In this document: one piece after another, positions 1-5,153 of the stretch
How the letters are laid out: every line of letters begins with the position of its first letter
How positions within the stretch are numbered: the first letter of the stretch is position 1
From: Bifidobacterium breve
GTDB taxonomy: Bacteria; Actinomycetota; Actinomycetes; Mycobacteriales; Mycobacteriaceae
Assembly: GCA_943331415.1 (NCBI GenBank)
Contig: CALQLM010000083.1
Location: 1-6,209 of the forward strand
Reading direction: 5' to 3'
DNA: 6,209 nucleotides
Translations under genes and position numbers: made by a program
The notes under the pieces: model-generated
Databases searched by the model: none
What the model was told of the DNA's origin: nothing
Seen by the model: the letters and a program-made list of their open reading frames with translations, nothing else

Positions 1-528
1 TATCACGACCTGCCGGAGGCCACCGCCGAGGCGATTGACGCCGAGGGCTGGTTCCACACCGGTGACATCGGTGAGCTTGACGCCGAGGGCTTCCTGCGGA
101 TCACCGATCGTAAAAAGGACATGTTCAAGACCTCGCAGGGCAAGTACGTCGCCCCGTCGGCGATTTCGGCGAACTTCAAGGCGGTCTGCCCCTACGCCAG
201 CGAGATCATCATCTACGGCGAGGGCAAGCCGTACTGCGTCGCGCTGGTCAGCCTGGAGGCCGAGGCGATTCAGGAATGGGCCGCCGACAACGGTCTGGCC
301 GGCAAATCGTTCGGTGAGATCGCTCGGGATGAGAAGACGCGGGAGATGGTCGGCGGTTACGTCGAAACGCTCAACAAGCACCTCAACCGGTGGGAACAAG
401 TCAAGAAGTTCTCGATCATCGACCGTGAGTTGACGGTCGAGGCGGGGGATCTGACGCCCAGCCTCAAACTCAAGCGCAAGTCTGTTGTGGACAACTTCCA
501 CGACAGTATCGACAAGCTCTACGCCTAG
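1..528 (+). CDS. Long-chain fatty acid-CoA ligase (FadD-type AMP-binding enzyme), C-terminal part
   Basis: This is the 3' end of an AMP-forming acyl-CoA synthetase gene, open from the first base of the window; 175 residues are visible, about the last third if the protein has the usual length near 600. These enzymes activate fatty acids with ATP to acyl-AMP and pass the acyl group to CoA, in the cytosol or at the membrane. Seen in the fragment: GWFHTGD at residues 16-22, whose Asp22 is the conserved ribose-binding position; TDRKKD at 35-40 with Arg37, the hinge leading into the mobile C-terminal domain; the turn SQGKYVAP at 45-52; and TPSLKLKRK at 152-160, which carries the expected catalytic lysine (about Lys156). 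SQGKYVAP and [10 protein letters not shown] are of the kind found in long-chain FadD proteins rather than acetyl-CoA synthetases. The family assignment is firm. The FadD number and chain-length specificity cannot be read from this end. Confidence 0.93.
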   Translation, partial: YHDLPEATAEAIDAEGWFHTGDIGELDAEGFLRITDRKKDMFKTSQGKYVAPSAISANFKAVCPYASEIIIYGEGKPYCVALVSLEAEAIQEWAADNGLAGKSFGEIARDEKTREMVGGYVETLNKHLNRWEQVKKFSIIDRELTVEAGDLTPSLKLKRKSVVDNFHDSIDKLYA

Positions 529-566
529 GTCTGCGCCTCGCGCCGGGACGATTTCCGGTTGTTCAG

Positions 567-612
567 CGTGACCATCACGACGTATCGTGTGTTACACACG
601 AGGTTGGCGTGA
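567..612. promoter_or_regulatory. Cluster of CGTG/CACG half-sites with a perfect 17-bp palindrome
   Basis: Between the acyl-CoA ligase gene and the secreted-protein gene lie three overlapping inverted repeats. CGTGA-cca-TCACG is at 567-579, CACGA-cgta-TCGTG at 576-589, and TCGTGTGT-t-ACACACGA at 585-601 is perfect, with 8-bp arms around one central base. The core CGTG or CACG recurs at 567, 576, 586, 597 and 608, about one helical turn apart and alternating in orientation. A one-base centre cannot form a hairpin loop, so a protein-binding site is more likely than a terminator. It lies 29 bp or more upstream of the favoured start codon at 630. No regulator can be named. Confidence 0.42.
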
Positions 613-629
613 CAGTTGGGGAGTTTGGG

Positions 630-1139
630 ATGACGTGGAGCCGCATACGTGTCTCGGCTGTCGTCGTTGCCGTGGGCACCGTATTGGTGCCCGGTGTCGC
701 CCGGGCCGACGTCGTCCAGGCCGATGCCATGACACCCGAGTTAGAGGCGCCGTGCTCAGCTGATCTCAAGGGCGCCATGACCCTGCTGCCCGACGAGCAG
801 ACCTACGTGATCTGCCAGGAGGAGATCTTCGCGCGCTATGTGTGGCGGGCGGCGCCGGTGCCGTTCGAGCCGAACAGCACCTGGCTCAGTTATGGACCGG
901 CGATCACCCTGCACGGCCAGGGCATGCGCAATCCGAATCTGTCCTCGGGGCGCTGGACCGCCACCCCGCAGGATCCCGAGACGGTGTGCCGCGTCCAACA
1001 GGAGACGGTGGTCGAGGCCGGTGTGCTGTCGTCACCGAAGGTCTTCCAGGGCGACCCGGGCCAGCCGCTGTCGGTGGAGATGCTGCCGCAGCTGTTCTAT
1101 GCCCAGCTGTCGGGCCACTGCCTCTGGACCGAGGACTGA
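630..1139 (+). CDS. Sec-secreted protein of unknown function with four cysteines
   Basis: I do not recognise a named family. The 169-residue product starts with a classic Sec signal peptide: a basic n-region (Arg5, Arg7), a hydrophobic core over about residues 8-23 and the signal peptidase I site ARA-D after Ala26. The mature protein of about 143 residues has no second membrane segment. Its four cysteines (42, 62, 120, 164) could form two disulfides outside the membrane. It is rich in Pro, Gln and Trp, and ends in an HCLWTED tail. Start choice: ATG at 630 has GGGGAG (618-623) six bases upstream and gives a clean basic n-region. An in-frame GTG at 609, with GAGG at 600-603, would add seven residues (MTVGEFG) including an acidic one, and is less likely. 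It probably has its own promoter in the 100-bp gap upstream and is not clearly in an operon with the ligase gene. Probable role: an envelope or secreted protein of mycobacteria. Confidence 0.82.
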   Translation: MTWSRIRVSAVVVAVGTVLVPGVARADVVQADAMTPELEAPCSADLKGAMTLLPDEQTYVICQEEIFARYVWRAAPVPFEPNSTWLSYGPAITLHGQGMRNPNLSSGRWTATPQDPETVCRVQQETVVEAGVLSSPKVFQGDPGQPLSVEMLPQLFYAQLSGHCLWTED

Positions 1140-1162
1140 GCTCGGCCGAATCTGTCACCCCT

Positions 1163-1181
1163 GCTCGATAGCGTGACGAGC
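1163..1181 (+). promoter_or_regulatory. Weak promoter-like element in an inverted repeat before the small membrane-protein gene
   Basis: The 64-bp gap between the two genes holds GCTCG (1163-1167) and CGAGC (1177-1181), an inverted repeat with a 9-base spacer. Inside it is TAGCGT (1169-1174), which fits the loose TANNNT form of a mycobacterial -10 box, 29 bp upstream of the ATG at 1204. No convincing -35 box is seen. It could be a promoter or a small hairpin ending the upstream transcript; there is no T tract. This is a suggestion only. Confidence 0.2.
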
Positions 1182-1203
1182 GTGGGGACAACAGGCGGCC
1201 GCA

Positions 1204-1593
1204 ATGGCGCGCAAAGCTAAATCGAATGACGGCTCGGGCGCAGGTTTCGCGCTCCTCGTCGTCATCGCACTCATCATCAAGTTCTTCTGGTGGATCGTCG
1301 CCGGTGTGGCGATGGTCGGCGTTTTCTATCTCGGACGTGCCATTGTGCGGGCCAACCGTGCCGCACGTGCGGCCTATGACGCGCACTGCGCCCAGATTGC
1401 TGCACGCGCCGAACAGCAACACAACTGGGTCTTACAGGGTGACGACCGCGGGATCTACGGCACCGAGGGTGCCACGCTCATGCGGTACATCAGGGCCTCG
1501 CAACCCGGGCAGGTCACGTCCCGGCCCGATCATGTCCCAGCCCGTCATGTCCCAGCCCGTCATGTTCCCGCCCGGCCTACTCCCCGCCGGTGA
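1204..1593 (+). CDS. Small membrane protein with a cytosolic tail ending in HVPAR repeats
   Basis: The 129-residue product has a basic N-terminus (RKAK, residues 3-6) and a strongly hydrophobic stretch at about 14-44, which is either one long helix or a tight hairpin broken at Lys26. An Arg/Ala-rich, probably helical segment follows at 45-70, then a hydrophilic tail. The motif EQQHNWVLQGDDRGIYG (70-86) looks like a conserved box of short Corynebacteriales membrane proteins; this is recollection of the family type and its function is unknown. The last 20 residues are low complexity (HVPAR three times, then PTPRR), made by a 15-bp DNA repeat, and are probably not part of the conserved core. The start at 1204 has only a weak upstream AGGCGG. 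The gene is convergent with the lipoprotein gene and its last 17 bp overlap it. The positive-inside rule would put the long C-terminal part in the cytosol, which is an inference. Confidence 0.72.
   Translation: MARKAKSNDGSGAGFALLVVIALIIKFFWWIVAGVAMVGVFYLGRAIVRANRAARAAYDAHCAQIAARAEQQHNWVLQGDDRGIYGTEGATLMRYIRASQPGQVTSRPDHVPARHVPARHVPARPTPRR
1515..1574 (+). repeat. 15-bp tandem repeat coding for HVPAR
   Basis: The unit catgtcccagcccgt occurs exactly at 1531-1545 and 1546-1560, with a diverged copy at 1561-1574 and another at 1515-1530. The three later copies are in register and code for HVPAR each time. The first copy occupies 16 bases, so it is read in another frame relative to the unit and codes for TSRPD. 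This is a slippage-prone coding tract at the 3' end of the small membrane-protein gene. Confidence 0.85.
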
Positions 1594-1897
1594 TGACGTT
1601 TCCGGGCAGTGCGGTCGGCGCCGGGGGCGCTAGGACCGAGGGCGTGAACGAGTTCGGGCCGCCCGGAGTCAGGGTGGGCGCCTTCTCGGTGGGGGAGACA
1701 GGCGCTTGAGAGGACGGGGCTGGAGAGGACGGGGCTGGAGAGGACGGGGCTGGGGCGCTGGAATTCGGCGTCGGTGACGTCGTCTCCGCCGGCTTGTCTT
1801 TGTCCTTGCTACAGCCTGCGGTCATGGCGGTCATACCAATGATCGCGATACCGCCCAGCAGAAGTCCGATCCGAGCCGAGACATCAGTCGATTTCAT
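1577..1897 (-). CDS. Small Pro/Ser/Ala-rich lipoprotein
   Basis: The 106-residue product starts with a lipoprotein signal: basic residues at Lys2 and Arg9, a hydrophobic core at 10-27 and a lipobox-like TAGC ending at Cys29, the expected acylation site. Thr at -3 is unusual but tolerated in actinobacterial lipoproteins. After a charged KDKDK spacer (30-34) the chain is almost wholly disordered, with Ser-Ser-Pro-Ala-Pro repeats, and ends in a less repetitive tail, PGNVITGGE, that may be the conserved part. It should be anchored in the outer leaflet of the inner membrane with an extended chain into the envelope, perhaps as a spacer or tether; no catalytic domain is present. The frame stays open upstream to 2461, but the ATG at 1897 is right because it alone places the lipoprotein signal at the N-terminus and has an AGGAAGG ribosome site. 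The gene is divergent from the first cupin gene and overlaps the convergent membrane-protein gene. Confidence 0.82.
   Translation of the reverse strand: MKSTDVSARIGLLLGGIAIIGMTAMTAGCSKDKDKPAETTSPTPNSSAPAPSSPAPSSPAPSSQAPVSPTEKAPTLTPGGPNSFTPSVLAPPAPTALPGNVITGGE
1711..1753 (-). repeat. 15-bp tandem repeat coding for SSPAP
   Basis: On the plus strand the unit aggacggggctggag is present exactly at 1711-1725 and 1726-1740, with 13 bases of a third copy at 1741-1753. A degenerate neighbour at 1696-1710 matches in about 10 of 15 positions. On the coding (minus) strand it encodes repeated Ser-Ser-Pro-Ala-Pro ending in Ser-Ser-Gln-Ala-Pro. Being a multiple of three, gain or loss of a unit would keep the lipoprotein in frame. 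Confidence 0.9.
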
Positions 1898-2107
1898 CGC
1901 GGGTGAGCCTTCCTGTTCATCTGCCCTACGTACATCCATCGACCATTCGATGTCGCGGTGATTGCCCTGGCTAGGGTCGAAAGACTCCGAACCCATCGCC
2001 GGGGGTGACAGACTCCCTTTCACCCTCGGCGCGGCGATATTCGACCGCGTGGAGGAACGGTTGCCGACCGCGGCGGACACCGCCCGGAAAACCGAAAGGA
2101 AGCGCCC
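1898..2107. promoter_or_regulatory. Divergent intergenic region with inverted repeat GGGTGA-N11-TCACCC
   Basis: These 210 bp separate the lipoprotein and first cupin start codons and must hold promoters for both directions unless the cupin gene is transcribed differently. A perfect 6-bp inverted repeat, GGGTGA (2003-2008) and TCACCC (2020-2025) with an 11-base spacer, sits about 80 bp upstream of the cupin ATG and could be an operator. A GATATT at 2036-2041 resembles a -10 box, but no well-spaced -35 box is seen. No further gene is visible here; the frame of the cupin has no start codon upstream of 2108 back to its stop at 2006-2008. Confidence 0.3.
1908..1914 (-). promoter_or_regulatory. Ribosome binding site of the lipoprotein gene
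   Basis: AGGAAGG on the minus strand lies 10 bases upstream of the ATG at 1897. It supports this start over the longer open frame extending to 2461, most of which lies antisense to the first cupin gene. Confidence 0.6.
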
Positions 2108-2668
2108 ATGACCGATGATGCGGCACGTTTTGGCGATCCCCGGATACCGGCCGAGACGATCACCTCTGAATCGCACCTCTTTCATCTCAGCGCGCTGGCT
2201 CCCACCACCTATGACGGAGGGTCGTTGCAACAGGCGCACGAGGGTAATTTCCCGATCCTCACGGGCCAGGAGGCCAGCATTCAGCTGATCACGTTGCAGC
2301 CCGGAGGGATCCGTGAGCCGCACTGGCATCCCAGCGCCTGGGAGATCAATCTGGTTACCAGCGGTGTCGCCACCTGGGTGCTGATCGATGGCAACGGAAA
2401 CAACGAGAGTTTCGAGGCCCAGGTCGACGATGTCGTTTTCGCACCGCAGGGTACGTTTCACTACTTCGAGAATCGCGGCACCGACGACCTCAACGTGCTG
2501 ATCATTCAGAACACCAGTGCGCCTGAGGATAAAGACAACATTGGCATCGGCCAGTCTCTGAGCAAGATTCCACCGCGGGTCTTGTCCGCCATCTTCGGTG
2601 TTCCCACCGAAACCTTCAGCTCGTTGAAGAAGATCGACGACTCCGTCGTCATCCTGCGGTCAACCTAG
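2108..2668 (+). CDS. Cupin-domain protein, germin/oxalate decarboxylase-like, without export signal
   Basis: This 186-residue single-domain cupin has an exact first metal motif, G(X)5HXH(X)4E(X)6G, in PGGIREPHWHPSAWE, giving ligands His72, His74 and Glu79. The second motif in APQGTFHYFEN supplies His118. In that motif the usual first Gly is Asp107 (codon gac, where the next gene has ggc). The C-terminal segment from IPPRVLSAIFG (about 155-165) resembles the tail helices of oxalate-decarboxylase cupins. Such proteins bind Mn or another divalent metal and act on small carboxylates or similar compounds; the reaction here is unknown. It aligns without a gap to residues 46-229 of the next gene product but lacks its Tat leader, so it should be cytosolic. 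The start is fixed by the absence of any upstream in-frame start and by AAAGGA at 2095-2100. Only 20 bp separate it from the next gene, implying one transcript. Confidence 0.88.
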   Translation: MTDDAARFGDPRIPAETITSESHLFHLSALAPTTYDGGSLQQAHEGNFPILTGQEASIQLITLQPGGIREPHWHPSAWEINLVTSGVATWVLIDGNGNNESFEAQVDDVVFAPQGTFHYFENRGTDDLNVLIIQNTSAPEDKDNIGIGQSLSKIPPRVLSAIFGVPTETFSSLKKIDDSVVILRST

Positions 2669-2688
2669 GCGAGAGGACACATCCACTC

Positions 2689-3378
2689 ATGTCGATCAAT
2701 CGACGCAAGGTATTGGGCGGAGCGGGTGTTGTCGGTGCCGCGGCTGCGGCCGGAGCAGGTGTCGACCGCCTTCTCGTCGGCAACCCCTCGACCTACCGCA
2801 CCGGCACGGAGTCGACCCTCGCCGACGATGCGGCACGCTTCGGCGATCCGCGCATTCCGGCCGAGACAATCACCACCCAATCCCATGTGTTCCGGCTCGG
2901 AGCCCAGACTCCCACCGTTCACGACGGGGGATCGTTCACACAAGCCTCCGGCGACAACTTCCCGATCCTCAAGGGCCAAGAAGCCAGCATCGTGCTGCTC
3001 ACACTGCAGCCCGGTGGTATCCGCGAACCGCACTGGCACCCGAGTGCCTGGGAACTCAATATCGTCACCAGCGGAGTCGCGGCCTGGGTCGTGATCGACG
3101 GTAATGGCAACCATGAGAGCTTCGACCAGAACGTCGGCGACGTGGTGTTCGCACCCCAAGGGTCCTTTCACTACTTCGAGAACCGCGGCGCGGCGGAGAT
3201 GAAGATCGTGATCATCCAGAACACCAGTGCGCCTGAGGATAAAGACAACATCGGCCTCGGCGAATCCTTGAGCAGGATTCCGCCCCGGGTGTTGTCTGCG
3301 ATCTTCGGCGTCCCCGCGGAGACGTTCAACTCATTCAAGAAAATCGACAACTCGCTGGTCATTCTTCGCGCGACTTAG
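2689..3378 (+). CDS. Tat-exported cupin-domain protein, germin/oxalate decarboxylase-like
   Basis: This is the exported paralogue, 229 residues. The N-terminus is a twin-arginine signal: Asn4-Arg5-Arg6-Lys7-Val8-Leu9, then an Ala/Gly/Val core to about residue 23, with AGA (21-23) as a possible cleavage site. Tat export fits a protein that must fold around its metal in the cytosol first. The cupin core keeps both motifs in full: His115, His117 and Glu122 in PGGIREPHWHPSAWE, and Gly150 with His161 in GDVVFAPQGSFHYFEN. These four ligands match the Mn site of germins and oxalate decarboxylases, but with one cupin domain it is half the size of classical bicupin decarboxylases, so it probably works as an oligomer. 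GAGAGGA upstream (2671-2677) serves as ribosome site. About 141 of 184 residues match the upstream cupin by hand count. The substrate is unknown; oxalate or another small carboxylate is the default guess. Confidence 0.9.
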   Translation: MSINRRKVLGGAGVVGAAAAAGAGVDRLLVGNPSTYRTGTESTLADDAARFGDPRIPAETITTQSHVFRLGAQTPTVHDGGSFTQASGDNFPILKGQEASIVLLTLQPGGIREPHWHPSAWELNIVTSGVAAWVVIDGNGNHESFDQNVGDVVFAPQGSFHYFENRGAAEMKIVIIQNTSAPEDKDNIGLGESLSRIPPRVLSAIFGVPAETFNSFKKIDNSLVILRAT

Positions 3379-3389
3379 GGTCGTTAACG

Positions 3390-3435
3390 CCCCGGACGGT
3401 TGCCGGATTTCGGAGGCCGGGGAGCGCGGGCCCGC
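3390..3435 (+). terminator. Possible terminator or attenuator hairpins after the cupin pair
   Basis: CCCCGG (3390-3395) can pair with CCGGGG (3417-3422), with a smaller CGG-ttg-CCG stem (3397-3405) inside the loop. A perfect 10-bp palindrome GCGGGCCCGC follows at 3426-3435. There is no T tract, as is common for GC-rich actinobacteria, so it could equally be a pause or processing site. It lies 12 bp after the cupin stop codon. Confidence 0.25.
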
Positions 3436-3461
3436 CATCTCCTGCCAACTTGGCCGCCATA

Positions 3462-3492
3462 GTTGACGATCAACGCGACAGGAACGTCTAAG
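3462..3492 (+). promoter_or_regulatory. Putative promoter of the permease gene with an operator-like palindrome over the -35 box
   Basis: TTGACG (3463-3468) is a near-consensus -35 box, followed after 18 bases by TCTAAG (3487-3492), which matches four of six -10 positions. The -35 box is embedded in GTTGA-cga-TCAAC (3462-3474), a perfect 13-base inverted repeat. A repressor bound there would block the promoter. About 45 bp of leader would precede the start codon. If real, it lets the permease and amidase genes be regulated separately from the cupins. Confidence 0.35.
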
Positions 3493-3526
3493 AGTGCTTG
3501 GATCGCCGCAGGCAGGTTAATCCTTC

Positions 3527-3532
3527 AGGAGG
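3527..3532 (+). promoter_or_regulatory. Consensus ribosome binding site of the permease gene
   Basis: AGGAGG lies five bases upstream of the ATG at 3538. It is the strongest Shine-Dalgarno sequence in the window and fixes the permease start; it suggests efficient translation. Confidence 0.8.
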
Positions 3533-3537
3533 TTTGA

Positions 3538-5148
3538 ATGAGCAGCAGTCTCGAGGACGATCCGATCGCGGTACCCGGCGATCATCGGCCGACCGGAAGC
3601 GACGGCGCAAAGTTGAAGGCCGGTGCCGTCGGGTTGTTCGGTGTGCTCTTCATGGCGGTGGCCAACGCGGCACCTATCACCGCGATGAGTTTCAATGTCC
3701 CGATCGCCGTCGGCTACGGCAACGGCATCGCCGTCTCCGGCGGATACCTTTTCGCCACGATCGTATTGACCATCTTCACCCTCGGCTTCATCGCGATGGC
3801 TCGTCACGTCACGACGGCCGGGGCGTTCTACGGCTTCATCTCCCAAGGTCTGGGCCAGATCTGGGGCATGGCGTCCGGACTGCTCGCCACTGTCGCCTAC
3901 ATCATTTTCGAGGGATCACTGATAGGCGGCTTCGCCTATTTCGCCGCCCAATATGTCTTCGACCCCCTCGGGGTGAAAGTCCACTGGCTGATCATCGGGG
4001 TCATCGCTGCCGTTGTGATCGCGCTGCTGACTTACTACTCGATCACTCTGGCCGCCGGCCTGCTGGGTGTCACCCTGGTGGCCGAGGTTCTGCTGCTCTT
4101 CGCGCTGGGTGTTTCGGTGCTCTTCAAGGGTGGCCCGGATGGCTTCGCGCCGGGCAAGACCGTGAACCCGGCAGCGGGATTCGGCAATCTTCCGGAGAAC
4201 GCCTTCGGCAGCGGTGTCACGGCGGGTATCGCCGCCATCGGTATCTTCTTCGCCTTCTGGTCGTGGATCGGTTACGAGACCACGGCGGTGTATGGCGAGG
4301 AGTCCAAGAACCCCAAGCGCAATGTCCCGTTGGCCACGATCATTGCCGTAGTTGGCCTTGGTCTGTTTTACACCTTCATGTCGTGGATGGTGGTCGTCGG
4401 CAACGGTTTCAACCAGGCCGTCACGGTGTCTGCGGGCGCGACACCGATCGACCTGTGGCTCAACCTCGTCAACGCAAACCTGGGTGGACTACTGGAGAAC
4501 GTCTACAAGCTGCTGGTTGTCCTCGGCTCTTTCGCCTGCGCGATGGCGTTCCACAATGCCGCAAGCCGCTACATCTACGCGATGGGCCGCGAGAGCATGA
4601 CACCGGCGGTCAGAAACACTCTCGGTGCGATCAACGCCAAGCATGGCTCTCCCGCCATCGCATCGTTGGTGCAGACCGTGATCACCATCGTATTGCTGAC
4701 CCTGTTCGCGTTCTTCACCAATGTGTACGTCCCCGACGACAATGAAGTTCCGGTAGCGACACCAGATCTGATTCCCTACGTGAATGTCTATGGGCTGCTG
4801 GCGCTCATCGGCACCGCGATGGTGCTGATCGTGCAGACCATCACGTGCTTCGCGGTCATCTGGTACTTCTGGGTCAAGAAGGTCCACAAGGGCAACGTCA
4901 TCATGTCGCTGATCGCCCCGATCATCGGCGCGGCCGGCATGATGTACGCGCTCTATCTGCTCTGGTCCAATCGCAACTTTGCCGCTGGACTGGCGGCCGA
5001 CAGCCAGGTATTCCAGCTGATGCCGTATTACGTCGTCGGCATCCTCGTCATCGGTGTCGTCTATGCACTCGTTGTGCGGGCCAAGGCACCGGATCTCTAC
5101 GCGGAGATTGGCCGAAGCACCGTCGCGGAGGCGCACGAACGCATCTGA
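3538..5148 (+). CDS. APC-family amino acid/polyamine permease
   Basis: This 536-residue membrane protein belongs to the amino acid-polyamine-organocation (APC) superfamily. About twelve hydrophobic segments are visible near residues 30-50, 63-87, 108-138, 148-167, 170-196, 226-247, 263-285, 320-340, 375-395, 414-443, 453-475 and 494-514. Segment 1 has the broken-helix stretch ANAAPITAM (42-50). Segment 6 and the loop after it carry the family signature FWSWIGYETTAVYGEESKNPKR (about 240-261), including EESKNPKR. Members usually couple uptake of amino acids, amines or related compounds to protons, or exchange them. The C-terminal half has a longer polar loop with several acidic residues at 396-413. 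Length is normal for the group. The stop is 5 bp from the amidase start, so the two genes are very probably co-transcribed, and the amidase may act on the imported compound. The specific substrate cannot be read from the sequence. Confidence 0.93.
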   Translation: MSSSLEDDPIAVPGDHRPTGSDGAKLKAGAVGLFGVLFMAVANAAPITAMSFNVPIAVGYGNGIAVSGGYLFATIVLTIFTLGFIAMARHVTTAGAFYGFISQGLGQIWGMASGLLATVAYIIFEGSLIGGFAYFAAQYVFDPLGVKVHWLIIGVIAAVVIALLTYYSITLAAGLLGVTLVAEVLLLFALGVSVLFKGGPDGFAPGKTVNPAAGFGNLPENAFGSGVTAGIAAIGIFFAFWSWIGYETTAVYGEESKNPKRNVPLATIIAVVGLGLFYTFMSWMVVVGNGFNQAVTVSAGATPIDLWLNLVNANLGGLLENVYKLLVVLGSFACAMAFHNAASRYIYAMGRESMTPAVRNTLGAINAKHGSPAIASLVQTVITIVLLTLFAFFTNVYVPDDNEVPVATPDLIPYVNVYGLLALIGTAMVLIVQTITCFAVIWYFWVKKVHKGNVIMSLIAPIIGAAGMMYALYLLWSNRNFAAGLAADSQVFQLMPYYVVGILVIGVVYALVVRAKAPDLYAEIGRSTVAEAHERI

Positions 5149-5153
5149 TCGAT

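Noticed and set aside
543..558. CCGG-N8-CCGG as a terminator of the acyl-CoA ligase gene
   Set aside because: A 4-bp stem is too short to support and there is no T tract.
585..601. Reading the 17-bp palindrome as a CRP or LexA site
   Set aside because: CRP needs TGTGA-N6-TCACA and mycobacterial LexA needs TCGAAC-N4-GTTCGA; neither spacing nor core fits.
904..1422. 172-codon minus-strand open frame opposite the secreted and small membrane proteins
   Set aside because: The plus strand holds a good signal peptide and a membrane segment; the antisense product is Arg/Pro/Ser-rich without a domain.
1898..2461. Long minus-strand open frame running upstream of the lipoprotein, partly antisense to the first cupin gene
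   Set aside because: The lipoprotein signal and ribosome site place the true start at 1897. The upstream part is mostly the mirror of the cupin gene, and its peptide has no recognisable domain.
2665..3171. 168-codon minus-strand open frame antisense to the second cupin gene
   Set aside because: It resembles the antisense frame of the first cupin only because the genes are paralogues. High GC keeps the opposite strand open; the plus strand has clear cupin motifs.
3498..4745. 415-codon plus-strand open frame overlapping the permease gene
   Set aside because: It is Arg-rich with no domain, typical of an out-of-frame reading of GC-rich coding DNA. The permease frame has a consensus ribosome site and APC signatures.
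4845..5153. Upstream extension of the amidase frame into the permease gene
   Set aside because: The added 103 residues are an out-of-frame reading of the permease. Family similarity begins after the ATG at 5154.
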